Source: a virus. Taken from it: 43,722 bases of DNA. The position numbers and the translations under genes are program-made. The notes beneath the pieces were generated by a model. It did not search any database. It worked only from the letters and a program-made list of their open reading frames with translations, and was not told the origin of the DNA. The stretch's first letter is position 1; each line of letters starts with the position of its first letter. The stretch lies in IMG/VR virus record IMGVR_UViG_3300032296_001149, positions 1-43,722 of that record. One strand, 5' to 3'. Shown in pieces: positions 43,601 through 43,722 of the stretch.

Positions 43601-43722
43601 TAGATGGAAATGGTGAAACTGTTTGTCCCAAGGAGGTTGTATTAAAATTTTCAGAACATTGTGCAACAGTTATACCGTTAGTAAAAATTTGATAATTGTC
43701 TGTAGAAGGAGCCCCGCCTTCA
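40641..43722 (-). CDS. Large LamG-like adhesin/tail appendage protein (5' end beyond window)
   Basis: The frame is open through the right edge, so at least 1026 residues are coded and the start lies outside; the TTG at 43631 is not needed as a start because upstream codons are open ('CSENFNTTS'). Three concanavalin A/LamG-like stretches are visible: 'YTVEMWMRINCDSNTALRIF' near the visible N-terminus, one in the middle ('FDNFSIIKEDIHGLVSVIKF') and one near the end ('LQMWLRYDF', 'WSVVGVSFAN'). Such domains bind carbohydrates, so this is probably a receptor-binding or surface protein. Its location upstream of the portal, away from the tail tip, is unusual. Confidence 0.7.
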   Translation of the reverse strand, partial: EGGAPSTDNYQIFTNGITVAQCSENFNTTSLGQTVSPFPSNIALTGVDGVVNLNSYALGIQSGYYLVNNNSLTAKNSSIPMVYGSDSITKIIPNTNNPSLIIPGFGFLNETGRYKEYTVEMWMRINCDSNTALRIFGPIGSTDGIYVEDGFITLVVGKYFASHYVGEWYRPMLVQIKLSTNNASLLINGEQVISLNLDMSSIDLPLEFDESDKELDWLGFYSYDNTSPYEIDCIAIYSYLVADLVAKKRWVYGQAVVSPETINSAYGATSAYIDYPFAEYSANYTYPNMGKWAQATTDNLFITEKTMSLAKYNLPTIFLDDYTNEKFINDNYLIQDEPVNYFTFRPNEDWDNKKTYAYFDNFSIIKEDIHGLVSVIKFDEASEDIQTIFQIYNIDNGNYFKTTLEDDVIKYYFSYNNNVTTLSESASILPDTYLPVGFKLTKMIEHFGSNLSAFFGSRNRLRIYLGANSNGLENFRGKFYKFHIFSNYNSSLVTDLFTSNGLADITTGNSFMSHTSTYTLISELRYDKFYLDTASAGYWEDYIPLSYFGSYINDLNGEKYYDLDLLQFNIDYPSPTVIYSTEQEADWEYNDLELTYDHTVQRSYNQLDNALFSGWENYEDIEQKSVKSYFYNTDNSAVKSYISIQYIANGANKNLNDFSIIEPLRNDKILNISNYSNWQNTVFEVADNTIIYPPTGVDFNLLAVVVHLVFNLKGTQNKNIGLKKLEIASQAFDHNSATKIGTRFGTPIYPYKKSGIYYDYKAKNPISIFKESVPYLYSTRKSGIEIRGSFHPYVNRGIGIPINRSLSNSYRVTALQMWLRYDFDKFTYGATQVFELEHKNDTIQFFVSAVSEKGDRGKLFAVNKSTGQQVNGLAFYINGGLVKDPVLEAKEWSVVGVSFANSINMDNFLGYINLNGPFVFNNITNYQSTALQDIQSKVYRPWLRVKNSGVSDLYWTYWYTSYNWDGVLVLSSSELYGVNPATVYETYIGRNKFIIDSNTQESLNFTADSVKIYSDTSWQTQTVIPV

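Noticed and set aside
43629-43631. TTG as the true start of the LamG gene
   Set aside because: The frame stays open for 30 more codons to the window edge, so the gene is simply truncated by the window.

Overview
This window is part of an AT-rich tailed-phage genome. Every gene I can support lies on the minus strand, so transcription runs from high to low coordinates. The long tape measure protein, single tail-tube gene and absence of a sheath gene indicate a siphovirus. No integrase, repressor, tRNA, CRISPR array, insertion sequence or lysis gene is visible. An actinobacterial host, possibly a low-GC aquatic lineage, is an inference. It rests on several -10 boxes sitting 5-7 nt before an ATG with no Shine-Dalgarno (leaderless starts, frequent in Actinobacteria) and on a host-like exported surface protein. 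The sequence alone does not prove it. Both window ends cut through genes.

Layout in transcription order. (1) 43722-40641: a large LamG-like adhesin, open at the right edge. (2) 40622-35705: head genes, namely a small gene, a PBSX/XkdE-type portal, an XkdF-like protease with a nested in-frame scaffold start, the major capsid protein and a small gene. (3) 35704-33069: head-tail connector, closure, neck and tail-terminator-like genes. (4) 32991-16303: tail genes, namely tail tube, two paralogous tail assembly chaperones, a 2403-aa tape measure, a distal tail-like protein, a 1376-aa LamG-containing tail protein and a run of tip or fibre proteins. (5) 16303-7768: small regulators, then a replication block (DnaB helicase, primase, single-strand DNA-binding protein, DnaE polymerase, RecA, zinc-ribbon protein). 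(6) 7760-3359: three paralogous 2OG-Fe(II) oxygenases with a PD-(D/E)XK nuclease gene between the second and third, a Cas4-like nuclease, a zinc-finger protein, a RuvC-like resolvase and a small HTH protein. (7) 3362-739: a nucleotide-modification-associated protein and both terminase subunits. (8) 719-1: an exported Ala/Thr-rich surface protein, open at the left edge.

The phage supplies its own polymerase, helicase, primase, single-strand DNA-binding protein and RecA. No sliding clamp or clamp loader is visible, so it presumably borrows those from the host. Two different resolvase-like nucleases, a Cas4-like nuclease and RecA suggest recombination-linked replication feeding the terminase. 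Genes are packed with TAATG/ATGA-type overlaps. The few gaps hold rho-independent terminators (after the capsid and tail-tube genes) and a recurring extended -10 motif, TGATATAAT. No stretch of more than 300 bases lacks a gene.

The observations most worth following are the tandem oxygenase trio, the -10 boxes built on upstream stop codons for leaderless genes, the nested scaffold start, the duplicated tail chaperone in place of a programmed frameshift, and the host-like exported protein next to the terminase.
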